41,480 nt of DNA from an uncultured Nocardioidaceae bacterium (GTDB lineage Bacteria > Actinomycetota > Actinomycetes > Propionibacteriales > Nocardioidaceae). Of the stretch, positions 1-11,241 are shown piece by piece. Position numbers and translations under genes: made by a program. The DNA lies in the NCBI GenBank assembly GCA_902805845.1, contig CADCUI010000029.1, positions 1 to 41,480 of the forward strand. The letters are read 5' to 3'. Under the pieces are notes generated by a model. The model made no database searches. It was given only the letters and a program-made list of their open reading frames with translations, and was not told the origin of the DNA. Position 1 is the stretch's first letter. Each line of letters begins with the position of its first letter.

Positions 1-3113
<3,113 letters not shown>

Positions 3114-3114
<1 letters not shown>

Positions 3115-4322
3115 CAGTCGTCGCTCCCCTTCTGGGCATCCGTCATCAGGTCGCAGAAGCGGTCGAAGAGGTACGCCGCGTCGTGGGGCCCCGCTGCTGC
3201 CTCCGGGTGGTACTGCACCGAGAAGGCGCGAAGCTGCCCCTCCCCGTCACGCAGCTCCAGACCCTCCACGACGTTGTCGTTGAGACAAATATGACTCGCC
3301 TCGACCTCGCCGTACGGCGTGGGTGCCGCCCGGTCCAGCGGCACGCCGTCCGGCCACTGCACCGCGAAGCCGTGGTTGTGCGCGGTGATCTCGACCTTGC
3401 CCGTGGTGCGGTCCATCACCGGCTGGTTGAGGCCGCGGTGGCCGTACTTCAGCTTGTAGGTGCCCAGCCCGAGCGCCCGGCCGAAGAGCTGGTTGCCGAA
3501 GCAGATCCCGAAGTAGGGCAGCCCCCGGTCGAGCGACTGCTGCAGCAGCTCGACCTGGTGCGTCGTCGCGGCGGGGTCACCGGGCCCGTTGGAGAAGAAC
3601 AGGCCGTCGGGGTCGACCGCCAGCACGTCGTCGACGGAGGCGGTCGCGGGCAGCACGTGCACCTCGACCCCGCGCTCGGCCAGCATCCGGGGCGTGTTCG
3701 CCTTGATGCCGAGGTCGACCGCGGCGACCCGGTGGCGCCGCTCGCCCACCGCCGGCACGACGTAGGGCTCCGCGGTCGTCACCTCGTCGGCCAGCTCCAG
3801 CCCCGTCATCTCCGCGGACTCCCGGATCCGGGAGAGCAGGGCCTCGGGGTCGGTCTCGGTGGTGGAGATGCCCACCCGCATCGCGCCGCGCTCGCGCAGG
3901 TGCCGGGTGAGCGCCCGGGTGTCGACCCCGGCGATCCCGACGACGCCCTGCTCGCGCAGCGCGTCGTCCAGCGACCGCTGGGCCCGCCAGCTGCTCGGCA
4001 CCCGGGCCGGGTCGCGGACCACATAGCCGGCCACCCAGATCCGTCGCGACTCGGGGTCCTCGTCGTTCATCCCGGTGTTGCCGACATGAGGGCTGGTCAT
4101 GACCACGACCTGGCGGTGGTACGACGGGTCGGTCAGCGTCTCCTGGTAGCCGGACATCCCGGTGGAGAACACCGCCTCCCCGAACGTCTCCCCCTCCGCG
4201 CCGAAGGACTCGCCTCGGAAGGCCCGGCCGTCCTCCAGGACCAGCAGCGCCCCGCCTCGTCCGATCGGGCGCGCGCCATGCGCCGCGCCCGATCGGACGC
4301 CGCGGGGGTCGGCGCCGGTCAC
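3114..4322 (-). CDS. carA: Carbamoyl-phosphate synthase small (glutaminase) subunit
   Basis: Hydrolyses glutamine and channels ammonia to CarB. 402 residues, normal length. The small-chain domain (about 25-165, with [17 protein letters not shown]) is followed by a class I glutamine amidotransferase domain; the catalytic triad is Cys274 (GICFGNQ), His372 and Glu374 (QYHPEA). The start is GTG at 4322, overlapping the pyrC stop by four bases (GTGA); the stop overlaps the carB ATG by one base. Both point to translational coupling inside the pyr operon. Residues about 6-24, before the first conserved block ALLVLEDG, come from the palindromic element shared with carB, so a strong hairpin begins about 16 bases after the start codon. 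The CarA N-terminus is variable in the family, which may be why it tolerates the insert. Confidence 0.97.
4253..4306. repeat. 54-bp palindromic element, copy 2, in frame at the carA N-terminus
   Basis: The same 16-base arms as copy 1 (4258-4273 and 4284-4299, perfect inverted repeat) around a 10-base centre. Read on the minus strand, the 54 bp match the plus strand of copy 1 with only three to four substitutions, including the outer flank ending GAGGCG, so the homology goes beyond the arms and the copies lie in opposite orientation. It encodes CarA residues about 6-24 (ending ARPIGRG) without breaking the frame. Although the two copies are read on opposite strands of the element, both peptides contain RPIGR because the element is palindromic. 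Confidence 0.85.
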
Positions 4323-5611
4323 GCCGGCTTCCCCTCGTGGACGGTGGGAGTGCCACGCAGGAACGTGTGCACGACCCGTCCGGGCAGCTCGAGGCCGGTG
4401 TACGGGTTGTTGCGCGACAGGCTGGCGGACTCACCGGGCTCGACGACCCGGCTGGCCGACGGGTCGTAGAGCACGAGGTTCGCCGGCTCCCCCGCCGCGA
4501 TCGGCCGACCGTGCTCGGAGACCCGGCCGATGCGCGCCGGCGTGCGCGACATCCGGTCCGCGACGTCGGCCCAGGTGAGCAGCCCCGCGTCCACCATGGT
4601 GTGCTGCACCACCGACAGGGCGGTCTCGAGCCCGAGCATGCCGAAGGCCGCGGCCGCCCACTCGCAGTCCTTGTCCTCGTGGGGGTGCGGCGCGTGGTCG
4701 GTGGCCACGACGTCGATCGTGCCGTCGGCGAGCCCGGCGCGGACCGCCTCCACGTCGGCGTGCGTGCGCAGAGGCGGGTTGACCTTGTAGAGCGGGTCGT
4801 AGGTCGCGGCCAGGTCGTCGGTGAGCAGCAGGTGGTGCGGCGTCACCTCGGCGGTGACGTTCCAGCCCTTGCTCTTGGCCCAGCGGATGATCTCGACCGA
4901 CCCCGCGGTCGAGACGTGGCAGACGTGCAGGCGACTGCCCACGTGCGCGGTCAGCAGGCAGTCGCGGGCGATGATCGCCTCCTCGGCCACCGCCGGCCAG
5001 CCCCGCAGCCCGAGCCGCCCGGACAGCTCGCCCTCGTTCATCTGCGCGCCCTCGGTGAGCCGTGGCTCCTGGGCATGCTGCGCGACGACGCCGTCGAACG
5101 CCTTGACGTACTCCAGCGCCCGGCGCATCAGCACCGCGTCGGAGACGCACCTGCCGTCGTCGGAGAACACCCTCACCGCGGCCGCGGAGTCCGCCATGGC
5201 GCCGAGCTCGGCCAGCTGCTGGCCGGCCAGCCCGATGGTGACCGCCCCCACCGGCCGTACGTCGCAGTGGCCGGCCGACTGACCGAGCCGCCAGACCTGC
5301 TCCACCACGCCGGCGGTGTCGGCGACCGGGTCGGTGTTGGCCATCGCGTGGACGGCGGTGAAGCCCCCCAGGGCGGCGGCGCGGGTCCCGGTCTCGACGG
5401 TCTCGGCGTCCTCGCGTCCGGGTTCGCGCAGGTGGGTGTGCAGGTCCACCAGTCCGGGCAGCAGCACCAGGCCGTCCGCGTCGACGACCGTGGCGCCTTC
5501 CGCGTCGAGCCCCGCCCTGACCTCTGCGATCACGCCCCCGCGCAGGAGGACGTCGGCGGCATCGCCGCCCAGCGGCCGGGCCCCCCGGATCAGCGTCCTG
5601 TCCGTGCTCAC
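4319..5611 (-). CDS. pyrC: Dihydroorotase, class I
   Basis: Zinc amidohydrolase that cyclises carbamoyl aspartate to dihydroorotate, step 3 of UMP synthesis. 430 residues. Metal ligands and catalytic residues are visible: His58 and His60 ([10 protein letters not shown]), Asp151/152 (FSDDG), His179, His232 (VCHVST) and Asp305 (TDHAPH). The HTHLREPG motif and length fit the bacterial class I enzyme, which in some bacteria forms a complex with aspartate carbamoyltransferase. The start is GTG at 5611, overlapping the pyrB stop by four bases (GTGA); the stop overlaps the carA GTG in the same way. No catalytic residue is missing. Confidence 0.96.
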   Translation of the reverse strand: MSTDRTLIRGARPLGGDAADVLLRGGVIAEVRAGLDAEGATVVDADGLVLLPGLVDLHTHLREPGREDAETVETGTRAAALGGFTAVHAMANTDPVADTAGVVEQVWRLGQSAGHCDVRPVGAVTIGLAGQQLAELGAMADSAAAVRVFSDDGRCVSDAVLMRRALEYVKAFDGVVAQHAQEPRLTEGAQMNEGELSGRLGLRGWPAVAEEAIIARDCLLTAHVGSRLHVCHVSTAGSVEIIRWAKSKGWNVTAEVTPHHLLLTDDLAATYDPLYKVNPPLRTHADVEAVRAGLADGTIDVVATDHAPHPHEDKDCEWAAAAFGMLGLETALSVVQHTMVDAGLLTWADVADRMSRTPARIGRVSEHGRPIAAGEPANLVLYDPSASRVVEPGESASLSRNNPYTGLELPGRVVHTFLRGTPTVHEGKPA

Positions 5612-6558
5612 GCCGCGTCCCTCTCCGTCGTACCGGCCGGTTCGCTGCCCCCGAGCAGCAGGTAGAGCACCGCCATCCGCACCGCCACCCCGTTGGTGAC
5701 CTGCTCGACGATCACCGAGCGGCTCGAGTCGGCGACGTCGGCGGTGATCTCCATGCCCCGGACCATCGGCCCGGGGTGCATCACGATCGTGTGGTCCTGC
5801 AGCTGCGCCATCCTGCGGGCGTCGAGCCCGTAGCGCCGGGAGTACTCCCGCACGGTGGGGAAGTACGACGCGTTCATCCGCTCCCCCTGCACCCGCAGCA
5901 TCATCACCACGTCGGCCTTGGGCAGCACGGAGTCGACGTCGTAGGAGGTCTCGACGTTCCACCCGTCGACTCCGACAGGCAGCAGGGTCGGCGGGGCGAC
6001 GAGGGTCACCTCCGCGCCGAGCGTGCGCAGCAGCAGCGCGTTGGACCGGGCGACCCGGCTGTGGAGGACGTCGCCCACGATCGCCACCCGGCGGCCGTCG
6101 AGGGCGCCGAGGTGGCGCCACATCGTGAATGCGTCGAGCAGCGCCTGCGTCGGGTGCTCGTGGGTGCCGTCACCGGCGTTGATGACGCTGGAACCGGTCC
6201 AGCCGGCGGTGGCGAGCCGGTGCGGCGCGCCGCTGGCTGCGTGACGGACGACGATGGCGTCCGCGCCCATCGCCTCGAGGGTGAGGGCGGTGTCCTTCAG
6301 GCTCTCGCCCTTGCTGAGGCTCGAGCCCTTGGCGGCGAAGTTGATGACGTCGGCCGAGAGCCGCTTCGCGGCGGCCTCGAAGGAGATCCGCGTCCGGGTG
6401 CTGTCCTCGAAGAACAGGTTGACCACCGTGCGGCCGCGCAGCGCCGGCAGCTTCTTGATCGGCCGGTCGGCCAGGCTGCGCAGCTCCTCGGCGGTCCGCA
6501 GGACGAGCTCGGCGTCGTCGCGGCTCAGGTCGGCTGCGCTGAGCAGGTGGCGCTTCAT
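5608..6558 (-). CDS. pyrB: Aspartate carbamoyltransferase catalytic chain
   Basis: Joins carbamoyl phosphate and aspartate to N-carbamoyl aspartate. 316 residues. Carbamoyl-phosphate site STRTR at 53-57, the mobile-loop Lys83 (SLSKGES), Arg105, and HPTQ at 135-138 are all present; MHPGPMVRG near residue 275 is the conserved C-terminal loop. No pyrI regulatory chain lies next to it, as expected in actinobacteria. The ATG overlaps the pyrR stop (ATGA) and its own stop overlaps the pyrC GTG, so it sits mid-operon and should follow PyrR control of the leading gene. Confidence 0.97.
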   Translation of the reverse strand: MKRHLLSAADLSRDDAELVLRTAEELRSLADRPIKKLPALRGRTVVNLFFEDSTRTRISFEAAAKRLSADVINFAAKGSSLSKGESLKDTALTLEAMGADAIVVRHAASGAPHRLATAGWTGSSVINAGDGTHEHPTQALLDAFTMWRHLGALDGRRVAIVGDVLHSRVARSNALLLRTLGAEVTLVAPPTLLPVGVDGWNVETSYDVDSVLPKADVVMMLRVQGERMNASYFPTVREYSRRYGLDARRMAQLQDHTIVMHPGPMVRGMEITADVADSSRSVIVEQVTNGVAVRMAVLYLLLGGSEPAGTTERDAA

Positions 6559-7211
6559 CGGCCCTCCCCTGGGTGGTCGGTGACTGTGTCGGTGCCGGCG
6601 GTGGTGCCGCCGGAGATGGTGTCGGCGGCGATGGTGACCCCGTCCGCGCCGTCGATCTCCTGGAGGCGTACGACGACGGTCTCGGCCAGCGAGGTGGGCA
6701 GGTTCTTGCCCACGAAGTCGGCTCGGATCGGCAGGTCCCGGTGGCCCCGGTCGACGAGGACCGCCAGCCGCACCGTCCGCGGCCGACCCACGTCGTTCAT
6801 CGCGTCGAGCGCCGCGCGGATCGTGCGGCCCGAGTAGAGGACGTCGTCGACGAGCACGACGACCTTGTCGTCGATGCCGTCGGGCGGGATGTCGGTGGGC
6901 AGCAGGGCCCGCGCCGGCCGCATCCGGAGGTCGTCGCGGTACATCGTCACGTCGAGGGAGCCGACCGGCACCTCGACGCCCTCGACGGCGGAGATGCGCT
7001 CGGCCACCCGGCGGGCGAGCGGCACCCCGCCGGTCGGGATGCCGAGCAGCACCAGGTCGGTGGCGCCCTTGTTGCGCTCGAGGATCTCGTGGGAGATGCG
7101 CGTCAGGGCCCGGGAGATGTCCCGCGGGTCCAGCACGGTCCTGCCCTGCGGAGCCGGGATACGGCGGTCGGGCGGTGCGGTGGCGTCAGGTGGGGCAGGC
7201 TGGGTAGGCAT
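6555..7211 (-). CDS. pyrR: PyrR, pyrimidine operon RNA-binding regulator / uracil phosphoribosyltransferase homologue
   Basis: In known systems PyrR binds pyr mRNA when UMP is high and lowers expression; many homologues also have uracil phosphoribosyltransferase activity. 218 residues; the PRPP-binding motif [14 protein letters not shown] lies at 117-130. The N-terminal ~20 residues are proline-rich and not conserved. It leads the operon: the ATG at 7211 follows an AAGGAGGT Shine-Dalgarno (7222-7229) at a 10-base gap, with a PyrR-type RNA hairpin just before that. The C-terminal tail ([21 protein letters not shown] region) is extended beyond the core fold. The stop overlaps the pyrB ATG by four bases. 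Confidence 0.96.
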   Translation of the reverse strand: MPTQPAPPDATAPPDRRIPAPQGRTVLDPRDISRALTRISHEILERNKGATDLVLLGIPTGGVPLARRVAERISAVEGVEVPVGSLDVTMYRDDLRMRPARALLPTDIPPDGIDDKVVVLVDDVLYSGRTIRAALDAMNDVGRPRTVRLAVLVDRGHRDLPIRADFVGKNLPTSLAETVVVRLQEIDGADGVTIAADTISGGTTAGTDTVTDHPGEGR

Positions 7212-7221
7212 CAGCGCCCGG

Positions 7222-7250
7222 ACCTCCTTCTCCGCCTCACGGGACGGCTC
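7222..7250 (-). promoter_or_regulatory. Probable PyrR-binding RNA hairpin plus pyrR Shine-Dalgarno
   Basis: Read on the minus strand, 7250-7232 is GAGCCGUCCCGUGAGGCGG. It contains UCCCGUGAGGC, fitting the PyrR-binding loop consensus UCCNGNGAGGY known from Bacillus, and GCC/GGC can close the stem. Only two bases separate it from the AAGGAGGU Shine-Dalgarno (7229-7222). There is no terminator/antiterminator pair, so the arrangement suggests that PyrR blocks ribosome entry, as described for Mycobacterium smegmatis. The hairpin is seen in sequence; the mechanism is inferred. Confidence 0.75.
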
Positions 7251-7274
7251 GTTAAAGGATGTCGATCGCGCGTC

Positions 7275-7280
7275 ACACTA
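7275..7280 (-). promoter_or_regulatory. Possible -10 box of the pyr operon
   Basis: TAGTGT on the minus strand, which would give a leader of roughly 55-60 bases carrying the PyrR hairpin. No convincing -35 box is visible. Confidence 0.3.
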
Positions 7281-7359
7281 GCAGCCGCTGACCCCCGGCT
7301 CGCGACCCCCTGCCGGGCCGGTCGAGAGCGGTCGGACCGGGCTCCCTCACAATGGGCCG

Positions 7360-8658
7360 GTGACAGGCCTCGGGGGGAGCACGGGCAGACCCGTCGTCTA
7401 CCTGCACATCGGCGGCATGAAGACCGGCACGACGTACCTGCAGCAGCTGATGTACGCGAACCGCGCCCGGCTGCGGGACGCCGGCCTGGTGCTCCCGGGC
7501 GACTCGTGGAGCCGGCAGGTGCGCGGCGTCCAGGACGTCATGCGACTCGGTCGCCGTGACCCGCACATCCGCCGACAGGCCCGAGGGGTGTGGTCGGAGC
7601 TGTTGACCGAGGCGCTGGCCGACCCCGCCTCGGTCTCGTTGATCTCCGTGGAGTTCCTCAGCTTCGCCGGTCGGCGGGCCGTCTCCCGGGTGATGGAGAC
7701 GCTGGCAGGGGCCGACGTACGGCTCGTGCTCACGGTCCGCGACATGAGCGCGACCCTGTCGTCGCAGTGGCAGACCGTCGTGCACAACGGCGGCAAGTTC
7801 TCCTGGGAGGACTACCTCGACGACATCCCGCGGCCACAGGCCCAGCCGCTCCGGCTCCCGCGTCTCACCCGGCGGCCGCGTCACGAGTTCCACCGGACGC
7901 TCAACGTCCCCCGGATGCTCACCGTGTGGCAGCAGGTGGTGCCCGCGGGCTCGCTCCACGTGGTCACCGTGCCGCGGGCGCGGACCGAGCCCGGGGAGCT
8001 GTGGCGCCGGTTCGCCGGCGTCGTCGGCGTCGACCCGGCTGCCGCCACTCGGCCGCCGCGCGACACCAACCCGTCGCTGGGCTACGCCTCCACCGAGCTG
8101 GTACGTCAGGTCAACAGAAGGATCGGGCGGCTCCCCCAGAGCGAGTACAACTGGACGGTCAAGGAGATCGTCGCGCTCGACGTGCTCGTCACCCGGGCGG
8201 CCCAGGAGGGCCGAGCGCCGATGAGCCGCCCGGCCCACCAGCGGGCGATGGCCTGGAACCGGCTCACCCGCGAGACGATCTCGGCGTCCGGGGCGGTCCT
8301 GACCGGTGACCTGGAGGACCTGCCCGTCGACGCCGACCCCGAGGTCCTCGCCGGGATGCCGCAGCGGCCACCGGCACCAGGGTCCGAGGAGATGCTCGAG
8401 GCCGCCGAGCTGGCGGCAGAGGCGCTCCGCGCGCTCATCGACCGCCGGGTGGACAAGCTTGGCCGGGCCGGTGTGGAGGTCGAGCGCCCCACGTTCCGGA
8501 CCCCGGACGCGCTCGCCGCCGACTGGGCGTCGGCCGCTGACCCGGTCGCCACGGCGGCCGGCGACCTCGCGGCTACCGCCCGGCAGGCCGCGGTGCTGCT
8601 GCGCCGGCTCCGGGCCGAGCGCCGCAAACGGCCCGACGGGCTCAGCCGAGGTCGGTGA
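7360..8658 (+). CDS. Sulfotransferase-like protein
   Basis: 432 residues. The N-terminus has the PAPS 5'-phosphosulfate loop YLHIGGMKTGTTYLQ (14-28, Lys21), and Arg127/Ser135 in VRDMSATLSSQWQ fit the 3'-phosphate site, so a PAPS-dependent transferase is likely. The acceptor cannot be read from sequence. The C-terminal ~100 residues are Ala/Arg-rich and helical and outside the core domain. The start is GTG at 7360; CACAAT lies six bases before it and no Shine-Dalgarno is seen, so the mRNA may be leaderless. It stands alone on the plus strand, divergent from pyrR, and its last 17 bases overlap the end of the oppositely oriented reductase gene. No PAPS-synthesis gene is nearby. Confidence 0.8.
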   Translation: MTGLGGSTGRPVVYLHIGGMKTGTTYLQQLMYANRARLRDAGLVLPGDSWSRQVRGVQDVMRLGRRDPHIRRQARGVWSELLTEALADPASVSLISVEFLSFAGRRAVSRVMETLAGADVRLVLTVRDMSATLSSQWQTVVHNGGKFSWEDYLDDIPRPQAQPLRLPRLTRRPRHEFHRTLNVPRMLTVWQQVVPAGSLHVVTVPRARTEPGELWRRFAGVVGVDPAAATRPPRDTNPSLGYASTELVRQVNRRIGRLPQSEYNWTVKEIVALDVLVTRAAQEGRAPMSRPAHQRAMAWNRLTRETISASGAVLTGDLEDLPVDADPEVLAGMPQRPPAPGSEEMLEAAELAAEALRALIDRRVDKLGRAGVEVERPTFRTPDALAADWASAADPVATAAGDLAATARQAAVLLRRLRAERRKRPDGLSRGR

Positions 8659-10021
8659 GCGCGTCCCGGACCGCCCCGTGGAAGGTCGGGTAGGCGTAGA
8701 TCATCGTCTCCAGAGTCGTCACCGGCACCCGCGCGTGTATCGCCAGGGTCAGCATCGACAGCACCTCGCCGCCGGTCGGGCCGACCGAGGTGGCCCCGAG
8801 GAGGTGGTCACCGGCGACCACGAGCTTGATGAAGCCCTCGTTGCCGGACTTGTGGATCCAGCCGCGTGAAGACGCGGGCAGCTCGGCGAAGCCGATACGC
8901 ACGTCGTGGCCGTCCTCCCGCGCCTGCTCCTCGGTGAGCCCGACGAAGCCGACCTCGGGGTCGGTGAAGGTGACCCGTGGCGTTGCTCGGAAGTCCAGCT
9001 CCTGGGGGTCCTGGCCCAGGAGGTCCCGGAGGACGGCTGCCCCCTCGTACATCGACATGTGGGTGTAGGCGCCACGACCGGTGATGTCCCCGACGGCGTA
9101 CAGCCCCTCCACCGGGCTGTCACCGTCGAGGACCCGCATCCGGTCGTCGGTCACCAGCGACTTCGCGGTCGGGTCGAGCCCGACGGCCTCGAGCCCCAGC
9201 TCGCCGATCTGCGGGGTCCTGCCCGCAGCGACCAGCAGCCTGTCGACGGTGACCGTCTCGCTGCCCAGGTCCAGGGCGAAGCCGTCCTCGCCATGAGTCA
9301 CCGACTCGATCCGGGCCCCCACCACGACGCGCACGCCGTCGCCGGACAGCGCCGCCTCCACCACCTTGCTGGCCTCCGGCTCCTCGTGCGCCAGGATGCG
9401 GTCGGCCACGTCGAGGAGCGTCACCTCGGCCCCGAACCGGGCGATCGCCTGCGCCACCTCGCACCCGGTGGCGCCTCCGCCGATGACAGCCAACGAGGTG
9501 GGGAGGTCGGTCATCTTCACGACGTCGCGGTTGGTCCAGTACGGCGTGTCCGCCAGCCCGTCCACCGGAGGCGCGGCCGGCGCGGTGCCGGTGTTGAGCA
9601 CCACCCCGCGAGCGGCGCGGAACCGCTGCCCGTCGACCTCCACAGTCCCGGGCGCCACCAGGCGGGCGTGCCCGTGGACCACCGTGGCCCCGGCGTCGGC
9701 CAGCCTCTTCACCGCCGCGGTGTCGTCCCAGTCGGCGGTGGCCTCGTCCCGGATGCGACGGGCCACCGGCGCCCAGTCGGGCTCGGCCCTGCTGTCGCCG
9801 GCCAGCTCGGGCACCCGCCGCGACTCGGCGAGCACGGCCGCCGAGCGGATCATCATCTTCGTCGGCACGCAGCCGTAGTAGGGGCACTCACCCCCCACCA
9901 GGTGCCGGTCGACGGCCACCACCCGTAGCCCCTCCGCGGCGGCCGTGGTGGCCACCGCCTCGCCCCCCGGCCCCAGGCCGACCACCACCACGTCAACGTC
10001 CTGCGCGTCTGCACCTGTCAT
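8642..10021 (-). CDS. FAD-dependent pyridine nucleotide-disulfide oxidoreductase homologue
   Basis: 459 residues from the ATG at 10021 (an upstream in-frame extension lacks family similarity). FAD Rossmann motif GLGPGG at 15-20; redox-active disulfide Cys46/Cys51 in GGECPYYGCVPTK; second nucleotide site near GGGATGCEVAQA; a C-terminal dimerisation domain. In lipoamide dehydrogenase and relatives the end carries HPTxxE with a catalytic His-Glu pair; here the matching stretch is YAYPTFHGA, so His is Tyr and Glu is Gly. This argues against lipoamide dehydrogenase and for a quinone- or other small-molecule reductase, as reported for mycobacterial LpdA. The substrate is unknown. No 2-oxoacid dehydrogenase genes are adjacent. 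Confidence 0.88.
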   Translation of the reverse strand: MTGADAQDVDVVVVGLGPGGEAVATTAAAEGLRVVAVDRHLVGGECPYYGCVPTKMMIRSAAVLAESRRVPELAGDSRAEPDWAPVARRIRDEATADWDDTAAVKRLADAGATVVHGHARLVAPGTVEVDGQRFRAARGVVLNTGTAPAAPPVDGLADTPYWTNRDVVKMTDLPTSLAVIGGGATGCEVAQAIARFGAEVTLLDVADRILAHEEPEASKVVEAALSGDGVRVVVGARIESVTHGEDGFALDLGSETVTVDRLLVAAGRTPQIGELGLEAVGLDPTAKSLVTDDRMRVLDGDSPVEGLYAVGDITGRGAYTHMSMYEGAAVLRDLLGQDPQELDFRATPRVTFTDPEVGFVGLTEEQAREDGHDVRIGFAELPASSRGWIHKSGNEGFIKLVVAGDHLLGATSVGPTGGEVLSMLTLAIHARVPVTTLETMIYAYPTFHGAVRDALTDLG

Positions 10022-10068
10022 GCCGCCAGCCTGCCAGCCGGCCGGGTGCGGCTGCGACACCGGAGCCT

Positions 10069-10089
10069 TTCCGGCCGGTGCGGCCGGAA
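10069..10089 (-). terminator. Hairpin after efp-nusB (possible terminator)
   Basis: A 9-bp perfect stem (TTCCGGCCG and its complement) with a 3-base loop, about 50 bases after the nusB stop and before the reductase start. There is no U tract on either strand, so it would be an atypical terminator or an mRNA 3' stabiliser. Confidence 0.4.
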
Positions 10090-10138
10090 GATCTCCACTG
10101 TCGGCCGCCACCACAGGTTGTCGGGCGCGTCGGCGCTG

Positions 10139-10564
10139 CTAGGACTGGACCGGTGGTGGCCGGAGGTCGGCCTTGTTGCGCAGAATGCTGCTCAGGACCC
10201 CGTTGACGAACGCCGGCGACTCGTCGGTGGAGAGCTCGCGGACCAGGGTGACCGCCTCGCTGACCGCGACGGCGTCGGGGACGTCGTCGACGTGGAGCAG
10301 CTCGTAGACGCCGATCCGCAAGGCGTTGCGGTCCACCCCGGCCATCCGGTCGAGGCTCCAGCCCTCGGCGTACGACGCGATCAGTCCGTCGATCGACTCC
10401 CGCTCGTCGACGATCCCGCGCACCAGCCGCACGGTGTAGTCGCTGACCGGCGGCTCCCCCGCGTCGAGTCGCTGCTGCAGGGTGCCGTCGAGCTCCAACC
10501 CCCGAAGCTCGCTCTCGAAGAGGACGTCCAGGGCCCGCTTGCGCGACTTGCCGCGCGCCGACAC
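10139..10564 (-). CDS. nusB: Transcription antitermination factor NusB
   Basis: 141 residues, normal length and all-helical. The conserved opening RGKSRKRALDVLFESEL and the C-terminal AVSEAVTLVREL ... FVNGVLSSI blocks identify it. NusB with NusE (S10) loads on boxA of rRNA transcripts. The start is GTG at 10564, 10 bases after the efp stop and preceded by a GAGG-rich ribosome site. efp-nusB is a common actinobacterial pair. It is probably co-transcribed with efp. Confidence 0.95.
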   Translation of the reverse strand: MSARGKSRKRALDVLFESELRGLELDGTLQQRLDAGEPPVSDYTVRLVRGIVDERESIDGLIASYAEGWSLDRMAGVDRNALRIGVYELLHVDDVPDAVAVSEAVTLVRELSTDESPAFVNGVLSSILRNKADLRPPPVQS

Positions 10565-10574
10565 GGTCCTCGCC

Positions 10575-11138
10575 TCAGCTGGTGACGCGGCCGAGGTAGC
10601 TGCTGTCGCGGGTGTCGACCTTGACCTTCTCGCCGTTGGTGATGAACAGCGGCACGTTGATCTCGTGGCCGGTCTCGAGCCGGGCCGGCTTCGTGCCGCC
10701 CGTGGAGCGGTCGCCCTGGAGGCCCGGCTCGGTGTACTCGACCAGGAGCTCTACCGACGCCGGCAGCTCGATGTAGAGGACCCGCCCCTCGTTGGTCGCC
10801 ACGATCGCCTCCTGCTGCTCCAGCAGGAAGTTCTGTGCGTCCCCGACGATCTCGGGCGTGATCTCGAGCTGGTCGTAGGTGCCGAGGTCCATGAAGACGT
10901 AGCTCGTGCCGTCGTTGTAGAGGTACTGCATCGTCCGCTTGTCGACGTTGGCCACGTCGACCTTGACGTCGGCGTTGAAGGTCTTGTCGACGGTCTTGCC
11001 CGACTCGACGTTCTTGAGCTTGGTGCGCACCACGGCGCCACCCTTGCCCGGCTTGTGGTGCTGGAACCAGATGACCTGCCACAGCTGGCCGTCCAGGTTG
11101 AGGACCATGCCGTTCTTCAGGTCGTTCGTCGTGGCCAT
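10575..11138 (-). CDS. efp: Translation elongation factor P
   Basis: Relieves ribosome stalling at polyproline. 187 residues in three beta-barrel domains; the loop that reaches the peptidyl-transferase centre is KPGKGGA with Lys32 at its tip. No epmA/epmB or earP modification gene is in the window, in line with reports that several actinobacterial EF-Ps work with an unmodified lysine; the modification state here is not shown by sequence. The C-terminal block [21 protein letters not shown] is standard. It lies divergently from argS across a 103-base gap. Confidence 0.97.
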   Translation of the reverse strand: MATTNDLKNGMVLNLDGQLWQVIWFQHHKPGKGGAVVRTKLKNVESGKTVDKTFNADVKVDVANVDKRTMQYLYNDGTSYVFMDLGTYDQLEITPEIVGDAQNFLLEQQEAIVATNEGRVLYIELPASVELLVEYTEPGLQGDRSTGGTKPARLETGHEINVPLFITNGEKVKVDTRDSSYLGRVTS

Positions 11139-11228
11139 GCGCTGAGCAACCTCGTTCGTCGGGGAGGGGGCGGGGGGCGGCCCAGCTCGGTGACGGTGGG
11201 CCGGCGTCGGAGTCTACCGCCACCGGCC

Positions 11229-11234
11229 TAGCCT
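11229..11234 (+). promoter_or_regulatory. -10 box for leaderless argS
   Basis: TAGCCT ends seven bases before the argS ATG and no Shine-Dalgarno lies between, so transcription would start at or next to the ATG. Confidence 0.45.
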
Positions 11235-11241
11235 TTCTCCC

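Noticed and set aside
4253-4306. The carA palindrome as a transcription terminator
   Set aside because: It lies inside the coding sequence, has no U tract, and a matching copy is in the middle of carB.
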